9,107 bases of DNA from an uncultured Mycoplasmataceae bacterium (GTDB lineage: Bacteria; Bacillota_I; Bacilli_A; Mycoplasmatales; Mycoplasmoidaceae), in the NCBI GenBank assembly GCA_949289925.1, contig CASEPW010000005.1:1-9107 (forward strand), written 5' to 3'. Shown here piece after piece: positions 1-8,356 of the stretch. The stretch's first letter is position 1; every line of letters begins with the position of its first letter. Below the pieces are notes generated by a model. It saw only the letters and a list, made by a program, of their open reading frames with translations, ran no database searches and was not told the DNA's origin. Position numbers and translations under genes: made by a program.

Positions 1-311
1 CAGAAATCCTTTCAAAATTAAATATTGATATTAAAAATAAGGATATTTTAATTGTTGAAGATATAGTTGATAGTGGTAAAACAATATCACATGTAATGAA
101 ATTATTAAATGAACAAAATCCTAATTCTGTAAAACTATTAACTTTATTAGATAAACCTGAAGGACGTGAAATAGAGTTAAAAGTAGATTATGCATGCTTC
201 ACAATACCATTATTATTTATAGTTGGCTTTGGGCTTGATTATGGTGAATATTTAAGAAACTTACCTTATATTGCTGAACTTAAAGAAGAAGTATATTTAA
301 ACAAAAAATAG
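1..311 (+). CDS. hpt: Hypoxanthine phosphoribosyltransferase, C-terminal part (5' end outside window)
   Basis: Transfers the phosphoribosyl group of PRPP to hypoxanthine or guanine, making IMP/GMP in purine salvage in the cytosol. Mollicutes lack de novo purine synthesis and rely on this route. The reading frame is open from base 3 to the TAG at 309-311, giving 102 visible codons. The PRPP-binding loop VEDIVDSGKT is at 54-83. Further on come the family's C-terminal blocks: LLDKPEGR, a KVDYACFTIP stretch, VGFGLDYGEY and RNLPYIAEL, the purine-contacting end of the fold. The start and N-terminal half are missing, so it cannot be seen whether the gene is fused to tilS. The ftsH ribosome-binding site overlaps the stop codon, and hpt-ftsH adjacency is a common bacterial order that supports the call. 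The ATG at 96 is internal, not a start. Confidence 0.96.
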   Translation, partial: EILSKLNIDIKNKDILIVEDIVDSGKTISHVMKLLNEQNPNSVKLLTLLDKPEGREIELKVDYACFTIPLLFIVGFGLDYGEYLRNLPYIAELKEEVYLNKK

Positions 312-315
312 GAGG
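310..315 (+). promoter_or_regulatory. Ribosome-binding site of ftsH
   Basis: AGGAGG, a perfect Shine-Dalgarno core, lies 7 nt before the ATG at 323 and overlaps the last bases of the hpt stop codon. It fixes the ftsH start and suggests hpt and ftsH are translated from one mRNA. Confidence 0.85.
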
Positions 316-322
316 GTTATAT

Positions 323-2518
323 ATGTTTGCAAGAATTAAAAAACATTTTTATAACAAATTTGAACTTGAAGAAAAAAAAGAAAAATTAGAAAATAACAAC
401 AATAATAATTCTAAAAAGGATAATGATTTAACTGTTACAGCAAAAAAAGGGATTCCTGCATCTAGAAAAAAATGACTTATTATAAGTGCAATTTTTGTAG
501 TGATATTATTAGGAATATTAATTCCTGTTATTGTTGATGCTGTAAAACCTAAACCAACATTTATTAACAATATTGTTAAGATTGAACAAAATGCTTCTAC
601 ACCAGATAATAAATATGATTTTAATATTGATTTTAATGGAGATGAAAATAAACACAAAACAGCTGTGTTAGATCTTTCACCTTTTGTTTCTACAGCATAC
701 TTTAGAACTTCAAATAATTTTGAAATTTTTGCTCCATTAACAGGTACAAATGGAAACTCTGCTGGAGCAAAAATTAATGTTTGTAAAAATTATGATGGAA
801 CATATACACTTGCATCAATTAATGTTAGTACTATTGATGCTCAATTATTTCAATCATTAAATTCTTTAACTACTAATGCTAATTTTAAACCTGAAGGTAT
901 TAATTGATTAAGTGTTATTTCATTATTATTACCATTATTAATATTTATTTTCATGATTATTTCATATGTAAGAATGTCTAAATTACAAGGTGGTGGTCAA
1001 GAATCTATATTTGGTATAGGAAAATCAGGAGCAACTATAGCAAAATCAAATGTTTTATTTTCAGATGTTGCAGGTATTAAAGAAGAAAAAAATGAATTAT
1101 TAGAAATTGTTGATTATTTAAAAAACCCTAAAAAATATGCTGATATGGGTGCTAGAACACCAAGAGGTGTAATGTTATATGGTCCTCCAGGTACAGGAAA
1201 AACTTTATTAGCAAAAGCTACTGCTGGTGAAGCTGGAGTTAATTTCTTTCAAATTTCAGGTTCTCAATTTGAAGATATGCTAGTTGGGGTAGGTGCGAAA
1301 AGAGTAAGAGATTTATTCCAAAAAGCAAGAAAATCATCACCTGCAATTATTTTTATTGATGAAATCGATTCAGTAGCATCAAAAAGAGGAAAGAATGAGT
1401 TTGGTGGTGGATTAGCAGATCAAACAATCAATCAATTATTAGCTGAAATGGATGGTTTTAATACATCAACAGGAATTGTTGTTATGGCCGCTACTAATAG
1501 ATTGGATGTATTAGATGATGCTATTTTAAGACCAGGAAGATTTGACCGTCATATTCAAGTAAATTTACCTGATATTAAAGAAAGAGAAGAAATTTTAAAA
1601 ATTCATGCAAGAAATAAAAATATTTCTAAAAAAGTTTCATTTAATGATATTGCTAGAAGAACTCCAGGTTTTTCTGGTGCACAATTAGAAAATGTTTTAA
1701 ATGAAGCTACACTTTTAGCAGTTAGAGAAAATCAAACTGTTATTAATGAAAAAGATATTGATGAGGCTATAGATAGAGTTATTGCTGGACCAGCAAAGCA
1801 TTCAAGAGTTATTTCAGATGAAGAAAAAAAATTAATTGCATATCATGAAGCTGGACATGCTTTAGTTGGTTTACATACACCAGGAACAGATATTGTTCAA
1901 AAAATTACTATTATCCCAAGAGGTCAAGCTGCAGGTTACACTATGCAAACACCTGAAAAAGTTGAACAAACAATTCAAAAGAAAACTGATTTATTAAATA
2001 ATATTAGAATGACACTTGGTGGTAGAGCAGCCGAAGAAATTATTTATGGTAAGGATTCAATAACTACAGGTGCAAGTAATGATTTATATAAAGTTACTAA
2101 TATAGTTAGAGCAATGGTAATGCAATTAGGAATGAGTGAATTAGGTCTAACTCAATTTGCTCCTTCAGAAGGTACAATTAATCCATATCAAACAAAATTA
2201 TTTTCAGATCAAATGGCTCAAAAAATAGATAATGAAATTGAAAAAATTATCCAAGTTGAATATAACAATGCGAAAAAGATAATAAAAGAAAATAAAAAGG
2301 AACTTGATTTAATTGTTGAAACGTTGTTATTATTAGAAACAATTTTAAAAGAACAAATTGACTTTATCCATAAATATAAGAAATTACCAAAAGAAGCAGA
2401 AGAAATGAAAGCGAAGAATAAAGATAAAAAAACAGAGTCTAAAGATGAAGAATCAAAACAAGAAACTAATAAAACAGAAGTAATTGATAATAAAGGAGAA
2501 AAAAATGAAAAAAATTAA
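323..2518 (+). CDS. ftsH: ATP-dependent zinc metalloprotease FtsH (731 aa, code 4)
   Basis: Membrane-bound hexameric AAA+ protease that unfolds and degrades membrane and cytosolic proteins. Visible parts in order: a charged, Asn-rich N-terminus (residues 1-50, six Asn at 24-29), transmembrane segment 1 (about 51-72, starting at a TGA-coded Trp51), an extracellular domain of about 120 residues, transmembrane segment 2 (about 195-213, TGA-coded Trp195), and the AAA module with Walker A GPPGTGKT (287-294), Walker B IIFIDE (342-347), the second region of homology and arginine fingers in RPGRFDR (403-409). The zinc peptidase follows, with HEAGH (508-512) and the third zinc ligand Asp587 in GASNDL, then a Lys/Glu-rich tail. 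Length and motif order fit the family. One oddity is Leu320 where the pore loop normally has Phe (MLVGVG instead of MFVGVG). The start is set by the AGGAGG at 310. The standard code would split the gene at 473 and 905. Confidence 0.97.
2493..2498 (+). promoter_or_regulatory. Ribosome-binding site inside the ftsH 3' end
   Basis: AAGGAG lies 6 nt before the ATG at 2505, within the last ftsH codons. It chooses the ATG at 2505 over the in-frame TTG at 2484 and implies translation coupled to ftsH. Confidence 0.75.
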
Positions 2519-2783
2519 AAATAAATATACTATAACAATAACTTCATATAGTAAAAATAAGATTTTAATTAAACATTTATTAAAAAAAGCAGATAAATCT
2601 ATTAAGCATGCAAAATATCTTTCAGTTCAAAAAACTATGCATTCAAGTGAAAAAAATGGATTTGATGTTAAGTTTCTTCATAATTTTACTATTACAACAA
2701 AACCAACAGCGGATTTAAAACAACTTTATTCTAATATTATAAAGAATAAACATATTTTAGATATTGTTGTAAAATTAGTTTAG
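2505..2783 (+). CDS. Small basic protein of unknown function (92 aa), coupled to ftsH
   Basis: Not recognised with confidence. It is a short, Lys-rich, soluble-looking protein with no membrane segment, signal, Cys or Trp. The predicted order is a beta strand (YTITITSY), a Lys-rich helix (residues about 17-35), strand-like stretches around LSVQ and FDVKFL, a second helix after KPTADLKQLY, and a final strand LDIVVKLV. This layout and a few local matches (the opening strand ending in SY, a PTA turn, the closing D-I-x-x-K-L) recall ribosomal protein S10. However, the conserved S10 blocks (GPIPLPTK, RTHKRL) are absent, so this is only a fold-level guess. The ATG overlaps the end of ftsH by 14 nt and has a good ribosome-binding site at 2493-2498. 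The next gene starts 2 nt after its TAG, so all three are probably one operon. It could equally be a lineage-specific accessory protein. Confidence 0.8.
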   Translation: MKKIKNKYTITITSYSKNKILIKHLLKKADKSIKHAKYLSVQKTMHSSEKNGFDVKFLHNFTITTKPTADLKQLYSNIIKNKHILDIVVKLV

Positions 2784-2785
2784 AT

Positions 2786-4381
2786 ATGATTCTTTTTAGA
2801 AAGCTAAAATTACCAAGATTAATTTATCGTACATGGCCATGAAAGATTGCAATATTTATAGCAGTTCCTGTTTTAACTATAACTTCTGTTTCTCTTGCAA
2901 CATATTTTATTGTTGATTATAATAATAAAACAAAAATTAAAACATCTTTTAATGTTCAAAAATTACCAGTAGTTAGTGAATTATCTAATAAAGAAGTGTC
3001 AGAATTAACAGAAAAAGATTTAAGAGAAATTTTAATAGAGCAATTTAATACTAATCAAGCATATCATATTATTACTCCAAAAAATTCTATTATTATTTCT
3101 ATTGATAGTTCATTATCATCATCTATAAAAGGTGAAATAACATTTAATGCTAATTTTGCTTTAAGTAATAACACTAATGTTAATAAAAGATTCACAGTTT
3201 CAGGTTTTAAGCAACAATTAAGACCAGATCCATTAGCAAAAAAAGTCACTATTGACAATGAAATATTAAACAATGTTTATCCTTCTAGTTTAGCTGAGCA
3301 TAATGATCCTAATATTCTTGATATAAATAATCCTAATTATAGTTTATTAAAAGAATATATTTTTAATTTGTTTCCTAATAAACCAAAAACATTAAAAATT
3401 AATGATTTTTTTATTGAATCAGATATTGCAATAAATTCAGATTTTACTCCTATTAATTCTTGAGATGGATCAATAACTATTAAATATTATCTTAATAAAA
3501 ATAAATTTAAGTATCCAGAATTCTCATATAGCACAACATTTTATGGTTTTAAAAAATATGATTTATTAGATTTACAACCTGTTAATGGTGCTATAACAAT
3601 TAATGCACCTATCTCTTTTAGTTCTATAATAGCATCAAATGTTAGTATGGATACATTAAAGGATATTATAGTTAAAGAATTGATTCAAAATGATAATTCT
3701 ATTCCTCTAAAACCTGAAGACATTAACATTGAATTAAATAGATATGATAATAAAAATGGAATTATCCATTTGAAATATCTTCAAATTTCAACATATAATC
3801 CAATTAAAAACTATTCAAATGTTCAAATAACAGGTTTTAAAAAAGTTGTTCCTTCTCTTAAGAGTTGAATAATATCAAATCATAACTTTAAATCATTATT
3901 AGCAAATGAAATTGATTCAATTAAGTTGAAAGAAATTATTTATAATAATTTAATAGTCCCATCATCTATTAAAATATTACCTACAGATGTTATTGTTAAT
4001 ATTACTAATGTTGATGTAGCAAACGGTATTATAAAATTAATTCCAAATATTAGAGGATATGATTCTAATCCATTTATTACTGAAACTAATAATGTAGAAG
4101 TTACTATTACTAACTTTAAGGTCAATAGACCTAGACCATTAGGTTCTGAATATACTGTACCAAAAGAATATGCTGTAATTAGTCCTAGTGAATTAACTGA
4201 TGAAGATTTACAAAAAATTATTTATTCTTTTATGGTTAATGTTCCAAATGATTTGAAATATAGCGATATTAATATCACTTCTAAAAATGCATATGATAAC
4301 TCAATTACTATTACAGGTAATATCCCAAAATATATTTCTTCTCCATATAATTTTTCAGTTAAAATAATTGGTTTTAATTAA
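2786..4381 (+). CDS. Membrane-anchored extracellular repeat protein (531 aa, code 4), unknown function
   Basis: The N-terminus is basic (residues 1-20, with Trp17 coded by TGG and Trp19 by TGA). A hydrophobic segment at about 21-43 has no lipobox Cys, so it should act as an uncleaved signal anchor with the remaining roughly 490 residues outside the cell. The outer part is built of five related units of about 60-75 residues. Each begins with an amphipathic helix (such as LTEKDLREIL, TLKDIIVKEL, KLKEIIYNNL, LTDEDLQKII) and ends in a beta strand closed by GFK or similar. This pattern resembles the repeat domain of mycoplasma 'lipoprotein 17-related' variable surface proteins (Pfam Lipoprotein_17), recalled from memory and not searched. 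No enzyme motif and no Cys are visible. The ATG lies 2 nt after the preceding stop with no Shine-Dalgarno, so translation probably depends on re-initiation. In-frame TGA codons at 2840, 3461 and 3866 encode Trp. A role in adhesion or surface interaction is inference. Confidence 0.88.
3005..4378 (+). repeat. Five diverged protein-level repeat units in the surface protein
   Basis: Approximate units are residues 74-142 (3005-3211), 181-256 (3326-3553), 286-352 (3641-3841), 375-445 (3908-4120) and 470-531 (4193-4378). Their ends align as TVSGFK, TFYGFK, QITGFK, TITNFK and KIIGFN, and each starts with a helix of the form L-K/E-D/E-I-I. They are too diverged to be seen as DNA repeats, so the duplication is old. 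The unit boundaries are my own reading and may be off by several residues. Confidence 0.7.
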
Positions 4382-4405
4382 TTTTTAAAATTAATTAACT
4401 TTTTT
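4374..4405 (+). terminator. Probable intrinsic terminator of the hpt-ftsH unit
   Basis: Perfect 12-nt inverted repeat (arms 4374-4385 and 4387-4398 around one base) followed by C and six T (4400-4405). The arms are pure A/T, so the hairpin is weak in energy, and the loop must open by a few bases. Its position at the stop codon of the surface protein, just before a promoter-like sequence, supports a terminator. An A/T palindrome could also arise by chance in DNA of this composition. Confidence 0.5.
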
Positions 4406-4412
4406 ATTGAAA

Positions 4413-4421
4413 TGATATAAA
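4413..4421 (+). promoter_or_regulatory. Extended -10 promoter of the ABC exporter operon
   Basis: TGATATAAA is an extended -10 (TGN followed by TATAAA) with no clear -35 at the usual spacing, which is common in mycoplasma promoters. Transcription would start near 4427-4430, right at the ATG at 4431, giving a leader of only a few bases at most. Confidence 0.5.
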
Positions 4422-4430
4422 ATAGAAAGT

Positions 4431-6209
4431 ATGAAAAGAATATTTTTAGTATTTAATAAGAAAGATTATATTTTTTCAACTTTGGCAATATTAGTTATTG
4501 CTTTTGGTTCTGTTTTTGACGTTTTATCACCGTTTTTATATTCTAGAGTGATGAATATTGTTTCTGAAAATACAATAGGAGGTATCACATGAGATTATAG
4601 ATTAACTGGTTATTTTTCATTAATGATATCTTTCCCATTTATTACTATTGTTTTAACTTTATTAGGTGTTTTGTTTGCAACAAAAGCTTCAGTTTCTGTC
4701 ACGACTAAATTAAGATCAACATTATATAAACATTCATTATATTTATCATCTTCTGATTTAGATAAAATTTCACCTGCATCTATTGTTACAAGAACAACTG
4801 GTGATATTGTACAAATTTTAAATTTCTTAATTATGTTTTTCTCAACATTTATTAAAGCTATTTCATTAGTAATAGGTGGATTCACTTTATCTATTGTACA
4901 ATTAGCTATTTTTGATGGTGATAAGCAAGTTTGATACCTAGCATTTTCATATCTATTATTCCCATTATTAGTACTTTTATTAATGGGTATTATTGGTCGT
5001 GGTATGCCATTATTTAAAAAAACAAGAACCGCAATTGATGAAAATAATGTAATTATGCAAGAAAATATACTTGGTAATAGATTAGTTAGAGCATTCAATT
5101 TGCAAAGAAGTCAAGAAAAAATATATGAAAAAGGAAATGAAAATTTAAGAGTTAGAAGTATTAAATCCGATAGATTATTAGTTATAATCTTTCCTATAAT
5201 TACAGGTATTGCAAATATTGCTGTTATTGTAATTTTCCTTTTCTCAGGTATATATGTTAAAGACAATGCAGGCTTTAAATCATTAAAAATTATTGGTTTA
5301 GCACAAGCATTTATTAATTATTTTTTACAAATGTTAGTTGGATTAAGTTTAATGGGAATGGTTTCATTTAGCTATACAAGAGCTAAATCGTGTATATTAA
5401 GAACTTTTGAAGTTATTGATACAAAAAATCCAATTATATCAGGTAACAATGATTCACTAGTTGAAAATGGAAACATTGAATTTAAAAATGTTTCATTTAA
5501 ATATAATAATGATGAACAAAAAGATGTAATCTCTAACATTAATTTTAAAATTAAAAACGGTGAAACATTAGGAATTTTAGGACAAACAGGTTCAGGTAAA
5601 ACAACATTAGTTAATTTAATTACAAGATTATATGATGCAACAAATGGACAAATTTTAATTGATGATATCGATGTAAGAGATTACAAACTTGAAAATTTAA
5701 GAAGTGGAATAACTATGGCACTACAAGACAGAGTATTAATTAGAGGTACAATTAAATCTAATATTTTAATTGGTAATAAAGAAGCTACAGAAAAAGAAAT
5801 TATAGAAGCTGCAAAAAATGCACAAGCTTATGAATTTATATCAAAATTACCTAATAAATTTGAATCACCAGTTGAACAAAAAGGTAAAAATTTTTCTGGA
5901 GGACAACAACAAAGAATTTCAATTGCTAGAGCTCTTATTAAAAAAGCAAAAATATTAATTTTTGATGATTCAACTTCTGCTTTGGATAATTTAACTGAAA
6001 CTAAATTATTAAAGTCACTTAAAGAAAATTATCAAGATATGACAAAGATTATAATTTCACAAAAAATTAGAACAATTAAAGACGCTGATCATATTTTAGT
6101 TTTAAAAAATGGTAAAATTGCAGAACAAGGTAAACATAAAGAATTACTTAAACTTGATGGATTGTATAAATCTATTTATGATTCACAAGAAAGTAGTATG
6201 GAGAAATAA
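4431..6209 (+). CDS. ABC exporter half-transporter with degenerate ATP site (592 aa, code 4)
   Basis: Type I ABC exporter subunit: six predicted membrane helices (about 13-37, 62-86, 130-155, 168-190, 249-276, 286-312) followed by a nucleotide-binding domain. Walker A GQTGSGKTT is at 384-392, the Q-loop Gln at 432, the signature FSGGQ at 488-492 and Walker B ILIFDD at 508-513. The catalytic Glu is Asp513, and the H-loop His is replaced by Gln544 (ISQKIRTI). Asp plus Gln is the known mark of the non-catalytic half in heterodimeric exporters such as LmrC/LmrD and BmrC/BmrD. Its intact signature would serve the partner's ATP site. The partner gene begins on the next base after the stop, so the two are one operon. 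Trp54 (4590) and Trp168 (4932) are coded by TGA. No Shine-Dalgarno precedes the ATG, and the start rests on the N-terminal elbow and first helix. The substrate cannot be told; drugs, lipids or peptides are all possible. Confidence 0.93.
6200..6203 (+). promoter_or_regulatory. Ribosome-binding site of the second ABC subunit
   Basis: GGAG lies 6 nt before the ATG at 6210, inside the last codons of the first subunit. It supports starting the second subunit at 6210, with its long N-terminal extension, rather than at the later ATG at 6621 that a standard-code caller would choose after the TGA at 6600. Confidence 0.7.
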
Positions 6210-8339
6210 ATGATATTAGTTAATTCAATTAATGAGGCAAAAAGAATATTATCAAAAAAATTTAAGGCATACAAAATGCCTAAGAGTTTGATTGATTTAT
6301 TAGCTATTATTTATTTTAATGAAAATTGTACTATTGACAAAATTCATGAATTTTTACCGTATAATCAAGAACCAAAACTTCAAGATTTAATAAATAAAGA
6401 TTTAATCAAAATTCACCATGATGAATTTAATGATAAAAATATTTATAATTTAACAGATTTCGCATTAGAAATAATCAATGATGAAAAGCAAAATTTATTA
6501 TATGATGCATTTAATTTAAAAGAAAAAATACATGTTATTAAAGCTATTAAAACTTTGATACATTATATTTATTCAAATAAAACTAATAGAAAATTAATTT
6601 GATCAACAATTATTTTCTCTATGATTTCTTCTATCTTTTTATCATTGTCATTGTTTGCAATGGCTGAATTACCTAATATTTTTTCACAAATGGCCCTTGA
6701 CCGTATAAATTTAAACAAACATGTAAAAGAATTTGCAATAACAATTTCATTAATGGCAGGTTTTTATTTATTCCAAATTCTATTTATGTTTTTACAAAAT
6801 ATTTTCTTTGTCTATATTTCTCAAAACATGGGATTTAATATTAGAAAAGAAATGTTTTTTAAAATTCAAAAACTACCTTTCTCTTATATGGATAGACAAT
6901 CTGCTGGTAATGTAATGTCATTATTTACTAACGATGTCGATAGTATTGTTTTTACTGTAGTACAAAATGTTGCTACAATTATTAATTCTTTTTTTAATGT
7001 TCTAGCAATTTTTATAACTATGTTTATATTAAATTATTTATTAGCAAGTGTGACAGTTGTATTAACTACTTTTATGTTAGCTTTTATTTTTATTTTTATT
7101 AAAAAATCACAACCACATTTTATGGCTCAACAAACTAAATTAGCTGATATTAATGGAGATGTCGTAGAAGCAATGAATGTTCATAAAATGACTACTATTT
7201 TTGAATATCAAGAAGAAATGCAAAAAGAGTTCAATATAAAAAACAAATCATTAGCTAAATCATCATACTTTGCACAATTAATATCTGGTGTTATATTCCC
7301 ATATAATAATTTTGTTACAAATTTTGTAGTTACAATTGTTTCATTGTTAATTGTTATATTATATGTTTTTAATCCTAATTTATTGACAATTACTTCACCA
7401 TTGAATAAAGATCCTCTTTCATTAATGTTATTATTCATTATAGTTATTAGACAATTTACTACACCTATTTCTAATTTTTTCTTTACAATTAATTCTTTCC
7501 AACTTACATTTGCTGCAATAAATAGAATTAATGAATTACTAAATGAAAAAAATGAATCTTCAGATGAAAATAAAGGAGAATTAAAAGTAACAAATGCAAA
7601 CATTGAATTTAAAGATGTTTCATTTAAATATAATAAATATGGTAAAAATATAATTCAAAATTTAAATTTAACTTTAAAACCTAACACTATAAATGCAATT
7701 GCAGGTCCAACAGGTTCAGGCAAAACTACTATCATTTCATTGTTAACTAGATTTTATGACATCAATGAAGGAAAAATATTAATTGATGGTATTGATATTA
7801 GTGAAGTTACAAGAGAATCTGTTAGAGAAAATATCTCAGTTGTTTTACAAGATTCATATTTATTTTCAACAACTATTTTAGAAAATATTAGATGTGCTAA
7901 CCCGTCTGCAACAAGAGAAGATGTTATAAAAGCAGCAAAACTATCAAATGCTCACAATTTTATTATGAGATTACCAAATGGTTATGATACTAGAATTGAT
8001 AATGGTATAGAATTAATCTCTGCTGGTGAAAAACAATTAATTGCAATTGCAAGAGCATTTTTATCAAAAGCAAAAATTGTTATTTTTGATGAAGCTACTT
8101 CATATGTAGATACTAAAACTGAAAAAGATATCCAAGAAGCAATGATGAAATTAATGAAAAATAGAACTTCAATATTAATTGCTCATAGATTATCAACTAT
8201 TAGAGATGCACATCAAATAGCAATTATTAAAGATGGTGTTTTAATTGAAAAAGGTAATCATAATGAATTAATGAAAAACAAAGGATTTTATTATAAATTA
8301 AATTCATCATTTGATGAAGATATGGATATTAAAGAATAA
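6210..8339 (+). CDS. ABC exporter half-transporter, catalytic half, with N-terminal winged-helix-like extension (709 aa, code 4)
   Basis: Partner of the preceding gene, whose stop abuts this ATG. Residues 1-128 are a soluble extension before the first membrane helix. Within it, 26-90 read as a winged helix: helix LIDLLAIIYF, helix TIDKIHEFL (41-49), helix KLQDLINKDLIKI, then a wing ending in IYNLTDFALEIIN. Six membrane helices follow (from TGA-coded Trp131 to about 427). The nucleotide-binding domain has Walker A GPTGSGKTT (499-507), Q-loop Gln547, Walker B IVIFDE (623-628, with catalytic Glu628) and H-loop His659. The signature is degenerate, ISAGEKQ (603-609) in place of LSGGQ. This is the mirror image of the first subunit, so the heterodimer should have one working site (this Walker A/B plus the partner's FSGGQ) and one degenerate site. 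Typical half-transporters are about 570-600 residues, so the extension accounts for the extra length. DNA binding or sensing by it is inference. Confidence 0.93.
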
Positions 8340-8344
8340 AATAA

Positions 8345-8350
8345 TATAAT
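8345..8350 (+). promoter_or_regulatory. -10 box of the tail-anchored protein gene
   Basis: A perfect TATAAT sits in the 17-nt gap after the ABC operon and ends 6 nt before the ATG at 8357. No convincing -35 lies at 16-18 nt, and no Shine-Dalgarno lies between box and ATG. With usual spacing, transcription would start on or beside the ATG. TATAAT also occurs by chance in such AT-rich DNA. Confidence 0.5.
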
Positions 8351-8356
8351 TATTAT

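Noticed and set aside
372..379. A8 run early in ftsH as a phase-variation switch
   Set aside because: Runs of this size are expected in such AT-rich DNA, and switching off an essential-type protease is unlikely.
349..657. Open frame on the minus strand opposite ftsH
   Set aside because: It lies entirely within a confirmed gene, has low-complexity Ser/Phe/Leu composition typical of antisense AT-rich DNA, and lacks a ribosome-binding site.
473..907. ftsH broken into pieces, as if a pseudogene
   Set aside because: Both breaks are TGA codons at the starts of the two membrane segments; with TGA as Trp the frame is continuous and all catalytic motifs are present.
4610..5098. Open frame of 162 codons on the minus strand opposite the first ABC gene
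   Set aside because: Antisense to conserved exporter sequence, with no recognisable domain or start signal.
7083..7100. Three tandem TTTATT hexamers in the second ABC gene
   Set aside because: They encode Phe-Ile pairs of a membrane helix, and slippage would keep the frame; nothing more is needed to explain them.
7208..7603. Open frame of 131 codons on the minus strand opposite the second ABC gene
   Set aside because: Same reasons: a shadow of a well-supported gene.
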